Numbered from the stretch's first letter, positions 45,222-54,445 are shown. The stretch is DNA of 64,000 bases from an uncultured Rikenellaceae bacterium (GCA_944326815.1 CALVFI010000014.1:1-64000), one strand, 5' to 3'. Numbers and translations: made by a program. The notes: generated by a model not told the origin, from the letters alone.

Positions 45222-46343
45222 TCAGGCGCGATACTGATCCACAGCAGCCTGAATGCCTGATTCCAACAGATAACGTTCTATGTCCCGCTCTAATCTTCGA
45301 TAAAGCGGACTTGTTTTGTATTCCTCGTTATCGAGCAGGATGTCACGGACATTCCGCAACGCATTGTTGTAATTGCTTAGCTCGTTACGAAGAGCTACAC
45401 CGGTTTTCGTTGAGGCAGAAATACGCGTGGTACTCATCAGCTTGAGTTGGTCGCATACGGCATTGAGCATGACGATTATCACGTTGTCCATCAGCGTATG
45501 TCCTTGCATGAATAGGTAGGTTGACTCTCGAGTCAATCCTCGCTCGATGAGTTGCTGTTCAAATGCTGCGAGTTCCGATCCTACTTTGAGGTGGTTTCTG
45601 TGAAGAATTGCAAGTCGTTTTTCAATCTGTCGCGCTAACCAGGCAAGAGTTCCTTCTCCATTGTTCTCCACTTCGAGGTAATTCAGTTTGACACTGCTTT
45701 TGAAGTCTACCAGAGGGAAGACATTCTCGTTCTTGAGTTGTGCCGAATAGGCATACCAGAGAAATACCGGATAGATGATCCGCGAGTATTGTGCCATGAA
45801 TTTCTCGAAATCGAAGATGCGCGTATCGTTTTTGGTCGCTTTGACACATACGTTGTGCAGCGAAGGAGCATAGCACAGATAGTTCTCCGTGGCATACGCA
45901 TACGTGTGAAATACATAGGGAGAACGATTTACCTGACGCGATTGTTCCGTCGAATCACCAAACAGGTAGTCGAAATCGCTGTCCATACAAAGAAGACAAT
46001 CCGGACCGCTCTCGGCAAGCATGCCCAGCAATACTTTCTTTCCCTTGGCCAGATCCTCCCGCGGCGGGACGCTGATTTCAAACGATACCGTATCCGTTTC
46101 GTAGCGGTCAAAGATCCCTCGCCAAAAGGCGACATCCTCATATCCCTCAACAAAAACCCTGACCAACCGTTTATGTGGGTCGAGCGGCAGACGCTTCGGC
46201 AACTGCGCCAGCCGGGCCTGGCGGTACTCTGCCAGACGGTTTGTCGCCTCCTGGGCATACTCTTGTCGTTCCCCGGCGTGCCGAGATTGTTCCCGATGTC
46301 GGGCACGGTCGTTGTATCCTCTGCGTTTGGTTCTTTTGCTCAT
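45222..46343 (-). CDS. DUF4435-family protein with TOPRIM-like motifs
   Basis: 373 residues from the ATG at 46343. After a very basic N-terminus (about 1-45) comes VRVFVEGYEDVAFWRGIFDRY, with an acidic residue after the first strand, and later LLCMDSDFDYLFG, giving an E...DxD pattern like the TOPRIM fold of OLD nucleases and topoisomerases. This matches DUF4435. The rest is helical and unrecognised. In other genomes DUF4435 proteins can sit beside AAA ATPases; here it is alone between the PurF-like gene and an eIF1-like gene. A nuclease role is only inferred from the motif. Confidence 0.75.
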   Translation of the reverse strand: MSKRTKRRGYNDRARHREQSRHAGERQEYAQEATNRLAEYRQARLAQLPKRLPLDPHKRLVRVFVEGYEDVAFWRGIFDRYETDTVSFEISVPPREDLAKGKKVLLGMLAESGPDCLLCMDSDFDYLFGDSTEQSRQVNRSPYVFHTYAYATENYLCYAPSLHNVCVKATKNDTRIFDFEKFMAQYSRIIYPVFLWYAYSAQLKNENVFPLVDFKSSVKLNYLEVENNGEGTLAWLARQIEKRLAILHRNHLKVGSELAAFEQQLIERGLTRESTYLFMQGHTLMDNVIIVMLNAVCDQLKLMSTTRISASTKTGVALRNELSNYNNALRNVRDILLDNEEYKTSPLYRRLERDIERYLLESGIQAAVDQYRA

Positions 46344-46364
46344 TCCGGAATGATTCGTCTTTGA

Positions 46365-46372
46365 CAAAATTA
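46365..46372 (-). promoter_or_regulatory. Promoter -7 box of the DUF4435 gene
   Basis: TAATTTTG on the minus strand, 21 bp upstream of the ATG at 46343. It lies back to back with the plus-strand box at 46394. Confidence 0.45.
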
Positions 46373-46393
46373 TAAATTTTCGGCTCTTTTGCG

Positions 46394-46401
46394 TATCTTT
46401 G
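46394..46401 (+). promoter_or_regulatory. Promoter -7 box of the eIF1-like gene
   Basis: TATCTTTG, 18 bp before the ATG at 46420. Confidence 0.5.
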
Positions 46402-46419
46402 TCTTAAATTATCCGTAAA

Positions 46420-46767
46420 ATGGGAAACAATGACTGGAAATCGCGTCTGAATGTGGTCTACTCCACCAATCCTGATTTTCAATATCAGACCGAAGAACAA
46501 TTTGAGGAGGAGACGCTTCCTCCGCAGCAACAGAACCTGCGGGTGTGGCTTGACCGCAAGCAGCGTGCCGGGAAACAGGTGACGCTTGTGAAGGGTTTTG
46601 TGGGAAAGGAGGAAGACCTGCGGGCTTTGGCCAGTCTGCTCAAGAGCCGATGCGGAGTCGGTGGCTCGGCCAAAGAGGGGGAGATTATTATTCAGGGAGA
46701 CTTCCGTGACCGGGTGGTCGATATTCTTGTCAAAGCCGGATACAAGGCAAAAAAAGCCGGAAGTTGA
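46420..46767 (+). CDS. eIF1/SUI1-like translation factor (YciH family)
   Basis: 115 residues. A variable acidic N-terminus of about 40 residues is followed by a SUI1 domain: [60 protein letters not shown]. YciH-type proteins bind the 30S subunit and can act in start-codon fidelity. The next gene starts 3 bp after its stop, so they are probably on one transcript although their roles seem unrelated. Confidence 0.9.
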   Translation: MGNNDWKSRLNVVYSTNPDFQYQTEEQFEEETLPPQQQNLRVWLDRKQRAGKQVTLVKGFVGKEEDLRALASLLKSRCGVGGSAKEGEIIIQGDFRDRVVDILVKAGYKAKKAGS

Positions 46768-46770
46768 TTT

Positions 46771-49617
46771 ATGAAAAGGTGGCTGCTGTTCCTCTGGATC
46801 GCGCTTTTTGCGTGTGTTACGTCCAATCTCTTCGGACAGTATTACGATTGGGGGCAGGAGCCCTTCTCTATCCGTTGGCAGCGAATCAAAACCCCGTGGA
46901 ATTCGTTTGTTTTTCCGGAGGGCTATGCGGCCCATTCCGTCCGGACGATGCACTATTTCGATACGATCCGGCCCTGGATCGGCTACGGTTTCTCCCGAGG
47001 TCCGATGAAACGGATGCCCGTATTGATGCATACCCAAAATTATGTCTCGAACGGACTCGTGTTGTTGGCCCCCAAACGCATGGAATTCATCGTCACTCCG
47101 TCTCCCTCCATAGCGGCCATGCCCTGGCTCAAACAACTGGCTGCGCATGAGTATCGCCATGCCGTGCAATACAACAACCTGAACCGGGGAGTGATCAAAG
47201 CGTTGAGTTATCTGCTCGGCGAGCAGGGTTCGCTGGTCGGGGCGCTTTACCTCCCCTACTGGCTGATGGAGGGGGATGCCGTGATGGCCGAGACGCAAAT
47301 GTCGAGTTTCGGACGGGGACTTCAGCCTTCGTTTACCATCGAATATCGCGCTATGGCCCTTGAGGGGACGAAGCGCTATGCCATCGATAAGTATTTTTGC
47401 GGGTCGTATAAGGATTATATGCCCGATCACTATCAACTGGGCTATCAGATCGCATCTTATGCCTATACCAAATACGGTCGGAATATCTGGGACGATGTGG
47501 CACGTTTTGGTTCCTCCTATCCGTTTCTGTTCTGTACAACCAAACTCGCACTCAACAAGTATTACCGTACGTCGGTCAACCGACTCTTCCGCGAGACCTT
47601 CGCCGATCTGAACCGTTTCTGGAGAACTTTGCCGCAAATAGACAACAGCGCCTCGCTCATCTCGACTCCGGTGACCTCCTATACCTCCTATTCGTGGCCT
47701 GTGTTGGTGAACGACAGTACTGTGTATGCACTGAAAAGCGACCTCGACCGTTATTCCCGGCTGGTACGAGTCGACCCTCGCACAGGCGAGGAGACAGTAC
47801 TTCGCTATACGGGCTATGTCAGCTCCGGACTTGACTACGATGGAGAAAAACTCCGCTGGACCGAATATCGTCAGAGCACATGCTGGGAGCAGCGCGTCCA
47901 TTCGCAGGTCTGTTCCTATGATCTTCGCGACGGAAAGATGGAGACCGTCCGGGGAGATCGAACCTCGACCTGGCCGGTCTCTCTGCCGAATGGCGAGGTG
48001 GCTGTGGTAGAATATGCCTATGATGGAACCTATGCCATCTGCAGTGACCAATGGCGGTATGTGTTGCCCGATACGATTTCCGTACATGGGTTGGCTTACG
48101 ACGACCGTACAGCCCGGCTCTATTTCATCGGATTGAGCGATGAAGGGATGTGGATCGGAGGCGTAGATCCGGGCGGTCACGACTTTACGATGGTCAAACC
48201 GGCCTCTTATGCCACGCTAGCCAATTTGCGGGCAGGCGGCGGAAAGCTCTACTACAATTCGATTGCGACGGGAAAGGACGAGGCGCATCTTTACGATTTG
48301 GTTTCCGCTACGGAATATCGCATAACCGATTCGCGTTACGGTTCTTTCTCGCCCGCTCCGGCAGGCGATGGCGAGCGTGTGGTGCTGACCACGTATACGC
48401 CGGAGGGATATATGTTGGCTACGCAGAAGATTGTGCCGGATTCGCTCGTTCCGGTTCCTTATGCGGAAATTCCGACGAATCTTGTCAATCCGCCCCGCGT
48501 AAAATGGGAGGTACCCAATCTGGATAAGATACGGGTAGCGGACACCACGACGCTCCCCGTACGACGTTATCGGAAAGGGTTGCATTTGTTCAATTTCCAC
48601 AGCTGGGCGCCCTTCGATTTCGATCCAAACAACCTTGTGGATGAAAACCGGTTCAATGTACAGGCCGGTGCGACACTGCTGTCGCAAAATTTGTTGAACT
48701 CTACGGTCACTCAGCTACGATATGGATACGCCAACGGAGAGTCGATTGTTCGAGCCGGCATACAATACAATGCTTTAGCTCCTAAATTCGATGTGACGGC
48801 CGAGTGGAGTACGGTGCGGCAGGCGGTCTATGGACCGGACAGCATCTCAGTGAACGGGAAGGTTTATCCGCTCGACCCCGGAGCTCGGCACAGCTATTTC
48901 GACATACAGGCTTCAGCCTCCCTTCCCCTGCTGCTCTCTTCGGGATACCATATCAAACGATTGACTCCGTCGGTTGCTTTTGAGCACACCAACGCCCGGA
49001 TGTTCAACTTCAGCAAGTACCGCTTCTTTACGGGATTGCAAAAGATGACCTTCTCGTTGCAGTACAGCGATAATGTACGGGCAGCTTCCCGGGATTTGCT
49101 GCCCCGATGGGGGTATGCTGCGGGCTTCCTGATGGCGCTGAATCCTTTCTGTGCAGGCTACGGAGAGCTGTCGGGCGTGTGGGTGAGGGGATATCTGCCC
49201 GGTGTGGCTCAACATCATAGCCTGACTCTGCGCCTGGCGGGCCAATACCAGCGACCTTCGAATTATAATTTCCAGCAGAAACTCTTCTTTCCACGTGGGG
49301 TGAATTACGGAGTGACCGCAGAGCGTTACGGGGCAGTGTCGGCCGATTATCAACTTCCGCTCTGCTATCCCGATGGCGGCATTCCATCCATTCTCTATTT
49401 CAAACGTATCCGGGCCAATGTCTATGGCGATTATGCCCGTTACAGAACCATATACGGCACCCCCGGAGAGGCGTGGTCCTATGGAGTCGATCTCATATTC
49501 GACGTGGCCCCGATCCGTCTCCCCGCTTCGACCAATACCTCTGTCTCAATCTCGATCTACAAACCCAGCGATCGCCGAGGAGTGGTGGTCGGGACTCAAT
49601 TATCGTTGCCGATTTAA
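46771..49617 (+). CDS. Outer membrane protein with gluzincin-type metalloprotease, propeller and beta-barrel regions
   Basis: 948 residues. A signal peptide ends near SNLFGQ (about 22). The N-terminal domain contains AAHEYRHAVQ, a zinc HExxH motif (His126, Glu127, His130), and the likely third ligand Glu167 in LMEGDAV, 37 residues on; this is the gluzincin arrangement. Residues about 290-590 have repeated beta units with Trp/Tyr/Asp turns resembling a TolB/WD-like propeller. About 620-948 is aromatic-rich beta sequence typical of an outer membrane barrel, ending in STNTSVSISIYK...LSLPI. No similarity to a named enzyme can be stated. Together it looks like a surface or periplasm-facing protease anchored by a barrel. 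Confidence 0.8.
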   Translation: MKRWLLFLWIALFACVTSNLFGQYYDWGQEPFSIRWQRIKTPWNSFVFPEGYAAHSVRTMHYFDTIRPWIGYGFSRGPMKRMPVLMHTQNYVSNGLVLLAPKRMEFIVTPSPSIAAMPWLKQLAAHEYRHAVQYNNLNRGVIKALSYLLGEQGSLVGALYLPYWLMEGDAVMAETQMSSFGRGLQPSFTIEYRAMALEGTKRYAIDKYFCGSYKDYMPDHYQLGYQIASYAYTKYGRNIWDDVARFGSSYPFLFCTTKLALNKYYRTSVNRLFRETFADLNRFWRTLPQIDNSASLISTPVTSYTSYSWPVLVNDSTVYALKSDLDRYSRLVRVDPRTGEETVLRYTGYVSSGLDYDGEKLRWTEYRQSTCWEQRVHSQVCSYDLRDGKMETVRGDRTSTWPVSLPNGEVAVVEYAYDGTYAICSDQWRYVLPDTISVHGLAYDDRTARLYFIGLSDEGMWIGGVDPGGHDFTMVKPASYATLANLRAGGGKLYYNSIATGKDEAHLYDLVSATEYRITDSRYGSFSPAPAGDGERVVLTTYTPEGYMLATQKIVPDSLVPVPYAEIPTNLVNPPRVKWEVPNLDKIRVADTTTLPVRRYRKGLHLFNFHSWAPFDFDPNNLVDENRFNVQAGATLLSQNLLNSTVTQLRYGYANGESIVRAGIQYNALAPKFDVTAEWSTVRQAVYGPDSISVNGKVYPLDPGARHSYFDIQASASLPLLLSSGYHIKRLTPSVAFEHTNARMFNFSKYRFFTGLQKMTFSLQYSDNVRAASRDLLPRWGYAAGFLMALNPFCAGYGELSGVWVRGYLPGVAQHHSLTLRLAGQYQRPSNYNFQQKLFFPRGVNYGVTAERYGAVSADYQLPLCYPDGGIPSILYFKRIRANVYGDYARYRTIYGTPGEAWSYGVDLIFDVAPIRLPASTNTSVSISIYKPSDRRGVVVGTQLSLPI

Positions 49618-49659
49618 AATATCCGACCGGACTGTACGTTCTATTTCTGTAAAAAAACC

Positions 49660-49667
49660 TACCTTTG
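49660..49667 (+). promoter_or_regulatory. Promoter -7 box of the class A PBP gene
   Basis: TACCTTTG, 18 bp before the ATG at 49686. A GTTC at 49638-49641 lies at an 18-bp spacing. Confidence 0.5.
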
Positions 49668-49685
49668 TAGCGGAATCCTCTCGAG

Positions 49686-52052
49686 ATGAAAAAGAAAGTG
49701 ATCGATATGCTCAAGACGAAGAAGGCCGTCAAATGGTTCTGGATCATCGTGACTGCCCCTTTCGCACTGCTGATTTTCCTGTTGTTGCTGACTGCGCTCG
49801 GCGTGTTCGGAAAACTTCCCTCCTTCGAAGAGTTGGAAAATCCGAAAAACAACCTCGCCACCGAGATCTATTCGGAAGATGGCAAAATGATCGGGTCGTT
49901 CTTTATTCAGAACCGCTCCTATGTCGACTATAAGGAGCTGAACGATTCGCTTGTCGCGGCGTTGATCTCTACCGAAGATATGCGTTTCTACTCTCATTCG
50001 GGGATAGATTTCATCTCGTTGGCCCGTGTGGCCCTTAAAACGGTCGCCATGGGCAATCGTAGCCAGGGAGGTGGCAGTACCATTACGCAACAGTTGGCCA
50101 AGAACCTTTTCCCACGCGATACGGCGGTCTACAACAATCCGATCTCCCGAGGTGGCAAACTGGTAATTTCGAAACTCAAGGAGTGGATCACCGCAGTCAA
50201 ACTGGAGTATAACTATACGAAGGAGGAGATTATCGCGATGTACCTCAATACGGTGGCCTATGGCAGCAATGCATTCGGTATCAAGTCGGCGGCACATACG
50301 TTTTTCAATAAATTACCGAGTGAGTTGACGATCCCTGAGGCCGCTTTGCTGGTGGGGGTGGTCAATGCCCCGACGCGCTATAGCCCCATTCGAAATCCGG
50401 AACGGGCTTTGGCTCGACGCAATACGGTGATCTCCCGTATGAAAGATTGCGGATTTATCTCACGGGCGCAACGCGATTCGTTGCAGAAACTGCCGATCGA
50501 GTTGGATTATCGCCCGATCTCACACAATGAGGGAAGCGGGACCTATTTCCGGGAGATGCTCCGTACGGTGATGACGGCTAAGCGTCCCGAACGGTCGCAA
50601 TATACGAATGACTGGGATTACGAACAGGAGGTGAAGCGTTGGGATTCGAATCCGCTTTACGGATGGTGTCATAAGAATATGAAAGCGGATGGCACGCCCT
50701 ACAACATCTATCGGGACGGGCTGAAAATCTACACTACGATCGACGCTTCGATGCAGCAGTATGCCGAGGAGGCGGTGCAGCAGCGAATGGCCAACGATGT
50801 GCAACCGGCATTCGATGCGCAATACAAGCGTACGAAAGTCCTGTTCCGGAACATGAATAAAGAGCAGGTGGAGCAGATCATTCGCAATGCCATGCGTTAT
50901 ACCGACCGTTATCGTCGTCTGCGGAATGCGGGTGCCACGGAGGAGGAGATCGACAAGGAGTTCAATACCCCTGTCGAGATGCGGGTGTTCAGCTACAAAT
51001 ATGGCGAGGTGGATACGGTGATGACGCCGCGCGACTCGATTCTCTATCATAAGGCAATCATGCGGGCGTCGTTCATGGCTCTCGATCCTTCCAACGGCCA
51101 TGTGAAGGCTTACGTGGGTGGTCCGAGCTACCGGTATTTCAAATACGACATGGTCAAACAGGGCAAACGTCAGGTGGGTTCGACGATCAAACCCTTTATC
51201 TATACGTTCGCGATCGACCATTTGGGTTATACGCCATGCACGATGGTTCCCAACCTGCCTACCACGATCGAAACCGATACTGGGGAGCCGTGGCAACCCA
51301 AAGAGGCCGGCAAGGTGGAGTACGACGGTCGTCCCCGTCCGCTCAAGTGGGGGTTGGCCAACAGCCGCAACAACTATTCAGCGTGGATTATGAAACAGGC
51401 CAAGCAGCCGGCTGCCGTTGCCGATTTTATCCACAAAATGGGTATCATGAGCTATATCGATCCTGTCTATGCCCTTTGTCTTGGTACGCCGGACGTGTCG
51501 CTCTTCGAGATGGTGGGGGCCTATGCGACTTTTGTCAACCGGGGAGTCTATACGGAGCCCATCTTCGTTACGCGAATCGAAGATCGCCACGGGAATTTGA
51601 TCTCTTCTTTCTCCGCGACTTCGAGCGATGCGATCAGCGAGCAAACGGCTTATACCATGCTCGGGATGCTCAAGAATGTGATCAATGCCGGTACGGCCGG
51701 ACGATTGCGCTGGCAGTTTGGATTTACGGGTGATATGGGTGGCAAGACTGGCACTTCGCAGGAAAATCGTGACGCATGGTTCTTGGGCGTAATACCAAAA
51801 CTTGTGGCAGGCGTATGGGTCGGCGGCGAGGATCAAAGTGTGCATCTGTGGTCGCGCGGAGAGGGTTCTGCCTTGGCCTTGCCGATCTATGGAGAGTTCT
51901 TGAAACGGGTGTATGCCGATCCTCGATTGGGCATTCGACAAACTGATCTGTTTCAGGCTCCGGTCGGTGCGGTCTCTTATGATTGTGATCCGGAAGAAGA
52001 GGTTGTTGAAGAACCCAGCATTACACCCGAAGAGGATGAGTTTTTCGAGTAG
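49686..52052 (+). CDS. mrcA: Penicillin-binding protein 1A (bifunctional class A PBP)
   Basis: 788 residues. Builds peptidoglycan: one transmembrane helix (about 18-40), a glycosyltransferase domain with catalytic Glu97 (STEDMRFYSHSGID) and the GGGSTITQQLAKNLF segment, and a transpeptidase domain with the serine motif GSTIKPF (Ser499, Lys502), the SxN-type motif SRN at about 560 and KTGT at about 687. The length and the insertion between domains match PBP1A of Bacteroidota. The last about 25 residues are acidic. It is read from its own promoter and ends at a terminator. Confidence 0.95.
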   Translation: MKKKVIDMLKTKKAVKWFWIIVTAPFALLIFLLLLTALGVFGKLPSFEELENPKNNLATEIYSEDGKMIGSFFIQNRSYVDYKELNDSLVAALISTEDMRFYSHSGIDFISLARVALKTVAMGNRSQGGGSTITQQLAKNLFPRDTAVYNNPISRGGKLVISKLKEWITAVKLEYNYTKEEIIAMYLNTVAYGSNAFGIKSAAHTFFNKLPSELTIPEAALLVGVVNAPTRYSPIRNPERALARRNTVISRMKDCGFISRAQRDSLQKLPIELDYRPISHNEGSGTYFREMLRTVMTAKRPERSQYTNDWDYEQEVKRWDSNPLYGWCHKNMKADGTPYNIYRDGLKIYTTIDASMQQYAEEAVQQRMANDVQPAFDAQYKRTKVLFRNMNKEQVEQIIRNAMRYTDRYRRLRNAGATEEEIDKEFNTPVEMRVFSYKYGEVDTVMTPRDSILYHKAIMRASFMALDPSNGHVKAYVGGPSYRYFKYDMVKQGKRQVGSTIKPFIYTFAIDHLGYTPCTMVPNLPTTIETDTGEPWQPKEAGKVEYDGRPRPLKWGLANSRNNYSAWIMKQAKQPAAVADFIHKMGIMSYIDPVYALCLGTPDVSLFEMVGAYATFVNRGVYTEPIFVTRIEDRHGNLISSFSATSSDAISEQTAYTMLGMLKNVINAGTAGRLRWQFGFTGDMGGKTGTSQENRDAWFLGVIPKLVAGVWVGGEDQSVHLWSRGEGSALALPIYGEFLKRVYADPRLGIRQTDLFQAPVGAVSYDCDPEEEVVEEPSITPEEDEFFE

Positions 52053-52100
52053 GAATATTTTAGAGTTGGGAAGAAATTCCTTTTTCGACGATTCGCAATA

Positions 52101-52128
52101 AAAAACCGCCTTATCTAGCGGTTTTTTT
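52101..52128 (+). terminator. Terminator after the PBP gene (probably bidirectional)
   Basis: AAAAACCGC (52101-52109) pairs with GCGGTTTTT (52118-52126), flanked by A and T runs, between convergent genes. Confidence 0.85.
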
Positions 52129-52187
52129 ATAGATTTGATTCTGAAACAATTCTTGAATAGCTCGCTTGATATATTCGGTTGCGAAGA

Positions 52188-52640
52188 TTATCTGTTATCC
52201 TCGGCGAACCACTCAGCGAACGAGGTGGCGGTTTCATGGAGCCGCAGCGAATGGAGCATTACTCCTTGCGGAAGAGCTTTCATCAATATGTCGGCAAAAC
52301 GAGTGATCATGTTTTCGCATGTCGGTTGATAATCGACGATCTCGATCCGTTCGAATTTTGTCCGGAGCAGGTCGAGGAGCGGTTTGGCCACCGGGGTATC
52401 GCGGATGACCAATGCATGATCCAATCGGCCGACGATTTGTTCGTTAACCACTTTTTTAAGCACCCCGAAGTCCATGACCATCCCATATTTTGGGTGAGCC
52501 GGATTGTCGTTCGGCGTACCGATGACGGTAACGAACAGCCGATAGGAATGGCCATGAATCTGACTGCATGCACCGTCGTATCCCTCCAGTACATGTGCTG
52601 TCTCGAATGAGAACTCTTTGGTCAATCGTATGCGACTCAT
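52188..52640 (-). CDS. queD: 6-carboxy-5,6,7,8-tetrahydropterin synthase / pyruvoyl-tetrahydropterin synthase family
   Basis: 150 residues from the ATG at 52640. Zinc ligands His16 (ETAHVLEGYDG), His29 and His31 (IHGHSY) and the catalytic Cys25 (CSQIHGH, the CxxxHGH pattern of QueD) are present, with PTCENMITRFAD later on. QueD makes 6-carboxytetrahydropterin for queuosine in tRNA. The size and Cys position favour QueD over eukaryotic-type PTPS. No other que genes adjoin it. Confidence 0.88.
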   Translation of the reverse strand: MSRIRLTKEFSFETAHVLEGYDGACSQIHGHSYRLFVTVIGTPNDNPAHPKYGMVMDFGVLKKVVNEQIVGRLDHALVIRDTPVAKPLLDLLRTKFERIEIVDYQPTCENMITRFADILMKALPQGVMLHSLRLHETATSFAEWFAEDNR

Positions 52641-52679
52641 CGCAAGAATTTTACGCCCACGCAAATGTCTCTTCCCTCA

Positions 52680-53156
52680 TTACTCCTCCGGAATGCTCTC
52701 AACATCCACCTGGCGGGAGAATACCTCGCTCAACGAAATAAATGTTTCGGTATGGGAGATCCAGGGAATATTCAGTACGCCGCCGAATATCGTCTTCATC
52801 AGGTGATTATTGTCCACGCAATAGAGTTTGATGAGGATGTTGTACTTCCCGGTGATGAAGTGACACTCGGTAATTTCGGGTACTTCCTTCAGACGTTTCA
52901 CCGTTTCATAGTTCATCGAGGTGTCGGAAACCCGGATGCCGATGATGGCACAGACATCGAAGCCGAGGCTTTTCGGGTCGACCTCCAGCCGTGAACCGAG
53001 GATGACGCCCGAGTCGTCCAGTTTCTTGACACGCTGATGAATGGCTGCTCCGGAAATGCCGCACTCCCGGGCGATCTCCAGAAACGGCATTCGCGCATTC
53101 TTGATCAGATACTGCAATATCTTGCGGTCGATCGCATCGATAGTTACTTTAGCCAT
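52680..53156 (-). CDS. Lrp/AsnC-family transcriptional regulator
   Basis: 158 residues. An N-terminal winged helix-turn-helix (about 6-55, with DAIDRKILQYLIKNARMPFL and ISGAAIHQRVKKLDDSGVI) and a C-terminal RAM ligand-binding fold. Lrp-type regulators sense amino acids. It lies 50 bp downstream of kbl on the same strand, so it may control kbl or threonine/glycine use; that is inference from position. Confidence 0.92.
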   Translation of the reverse strand: MAKVTIDAIDRKILQYLIKNARMPFLEIARECGISGAAIHQRVKKLDDSGVILGSRLEVDPKSLGFDVCAIIGIRVSDTSMNYETVKRLKEVPEITECHFITGKYNILIKLYCVDNNHLMKTIFGGVLNIPWISHTETFISLSEVFSRQVDVESIPEE

Positions 53157-53205
53157 AAGCGTGTGTGTTATGATTGATTGTGTCTGTAATAATGCTCTTT
53201 CGTTT

Positions 53206-54393
53206 TTATTTCAATACCCCGAGCTCCTTGCCGATCTTTACGAAAGCGGCAATGCACCGGTCGAGCTGCTCAGTGGTATGTCCCGCAGAGACCTGTACCC
53301 GAATACGTGCCTGTCCTTTCGGAACAACCGGATAGTAGAAACCTGTGACATAGATGCCCTCGTCGAGCAACTTGGCAGCAAACTCCTGTGACAGCCGAGC
53401 GTCGTAAAGCATAACGGCGCAGATGGCTGACTGAGTAGGTTTGATATCGAATCCTGCACTCATCATGCCACTCCTGAAATGTTCAACGTTGGCCACGAGA
53501 CGGTCATGAAGCGCATCGGACTCGGCAAGCATCTTGAATACTTCGAGCGACGCCCCTACCACAGCAGGCGGGACCGAGTTGGAGAAGAGATACGGACGCG
53601 AACGCTGACGCAGCATCTCGATGATCTCTTTCCGTCCGGTAGTAAATCCTCCGACGGCGCCGCCAAATGCCTTACCCAGGGTTCCAGTGATGATATCTAC
53701 CTCTCCGCGCAGGTTGTATTTTTCAGTGACACCCCGTCCAGTCTTGCCGACTACGCCGGCAGAATGGCACTCGTCCACCATAACCAGCGCATCGTATTTT
53801 TTGGCCAGACGGCAGATTTCGTCCATCGGAGCCACATTGCCGTCCATCGAAAAGACACCATCCGTTACAATGATTCGGAAACGTTGGGCCTGGGCCAGTT
53901 TGAGGCAGTTCTCGAGTTCCGTCATATCGGCATTGGCATACCGATAGCGTACGGCTTTGCAGAGGCGCACTCCGTCGATGATCGACGCATGGTTCAGCGC
54001 ATCGGAGATGATTGCATCCTCCTCGGAGAACAACGGTTCGAAGACTCCGCCGTTGGCATCGAAGCAGGCTGCATAGAGAATAGCATCTTCCGTACCGAAA
54101 TAGTTGGCGATGGCCTTTTCCAGCTCTTTGTGAATATCCTGAGTACCGCAGATGAAGCGAACGGACGACATGCCGAAGCCGCGTTGGTCCATTGCTTTCT
54201 TGGCGGCTTCGATCAGTCGGGGCTGATCCGAGAGTCCGAGGTAGTTATTGGCGCAAAAATTGAGTACTTTCTTTCCGCCGACTTCGATTTCAGCCCGTTG
54301 AGGCGATTCAATGATTCGCTCGGTCTTATAGAGGCCGGCATCTTTGATCTCGGAGAGTTCCTTCTCCAGATATTCTTTGATTTTGCCGTACAT
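53206..54393 (-). CDS. kbl: Glycine C-acetyltransferase (2-amino-3-ketobutyrate CoA ligase)
   Basis: 395 residues. Splits 2-amino-3-oxobutanoate with CoA to glycine and acetyl-CoA in threonine catabolism. The pyridoxal phosphate lysine is Lys241 in ITGTLGKAFGG; SDALNHASIIDG (His136), MVDECHSAGVVG and the start NFCANNYLGLS are the alpha-oxoamine synthase signatures. Its partner threonine dehydrogenase gene is not in view. It is transcribed toward an Lrp-type regulator. Confidence 0.93.
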   Translation of the reverse strand: MYGKIKEYLEKELSEIKDAGLYKTERIIESPQRAEIEVGGKKVLNFCANNYLGLSDQPRLIEAAKKAMDQRGFGMSSVRFICGTQDIHKELEKAIANYFGTEDAILYAACFDANGGVFEPLFSEEDAIISDALNHASIIDGVRLCKAVRYRYANADMTELENCLKLAQAQRFRIIVTDGVFSMDGNVAPMDEICRLAKKYDALVMVDECHSAGVVGKTGRGVTEKYNLRGEVDIITGTLGKAFGGAVGGFTTGRKEIIEMLRQRSRPYLFSNSVPPAVVGASLEVFKMLAESDALHDRLVANVEHFRSGMMSAGFDIKPTQSAICAVMLYDARLSQEFAAKLLDEGIYVTGFYYPVVPKGQARIRVQVSAGHTTEQLDRCIAAFVKIGKELGVLK

Positions 54394-54445
54394 GGTTATG
54401 CGAAATTATAGGTAGTTATAGCTCTGTTTGCTTACGAACTGTTAG

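Noticed and set aside
46171..48180. A 669-codon open frame antisense to the eIF1-like and outer membrane genes
   Set aside because: Its product has no family pattern, and it lies across two well-supported genes on the opposite strand.
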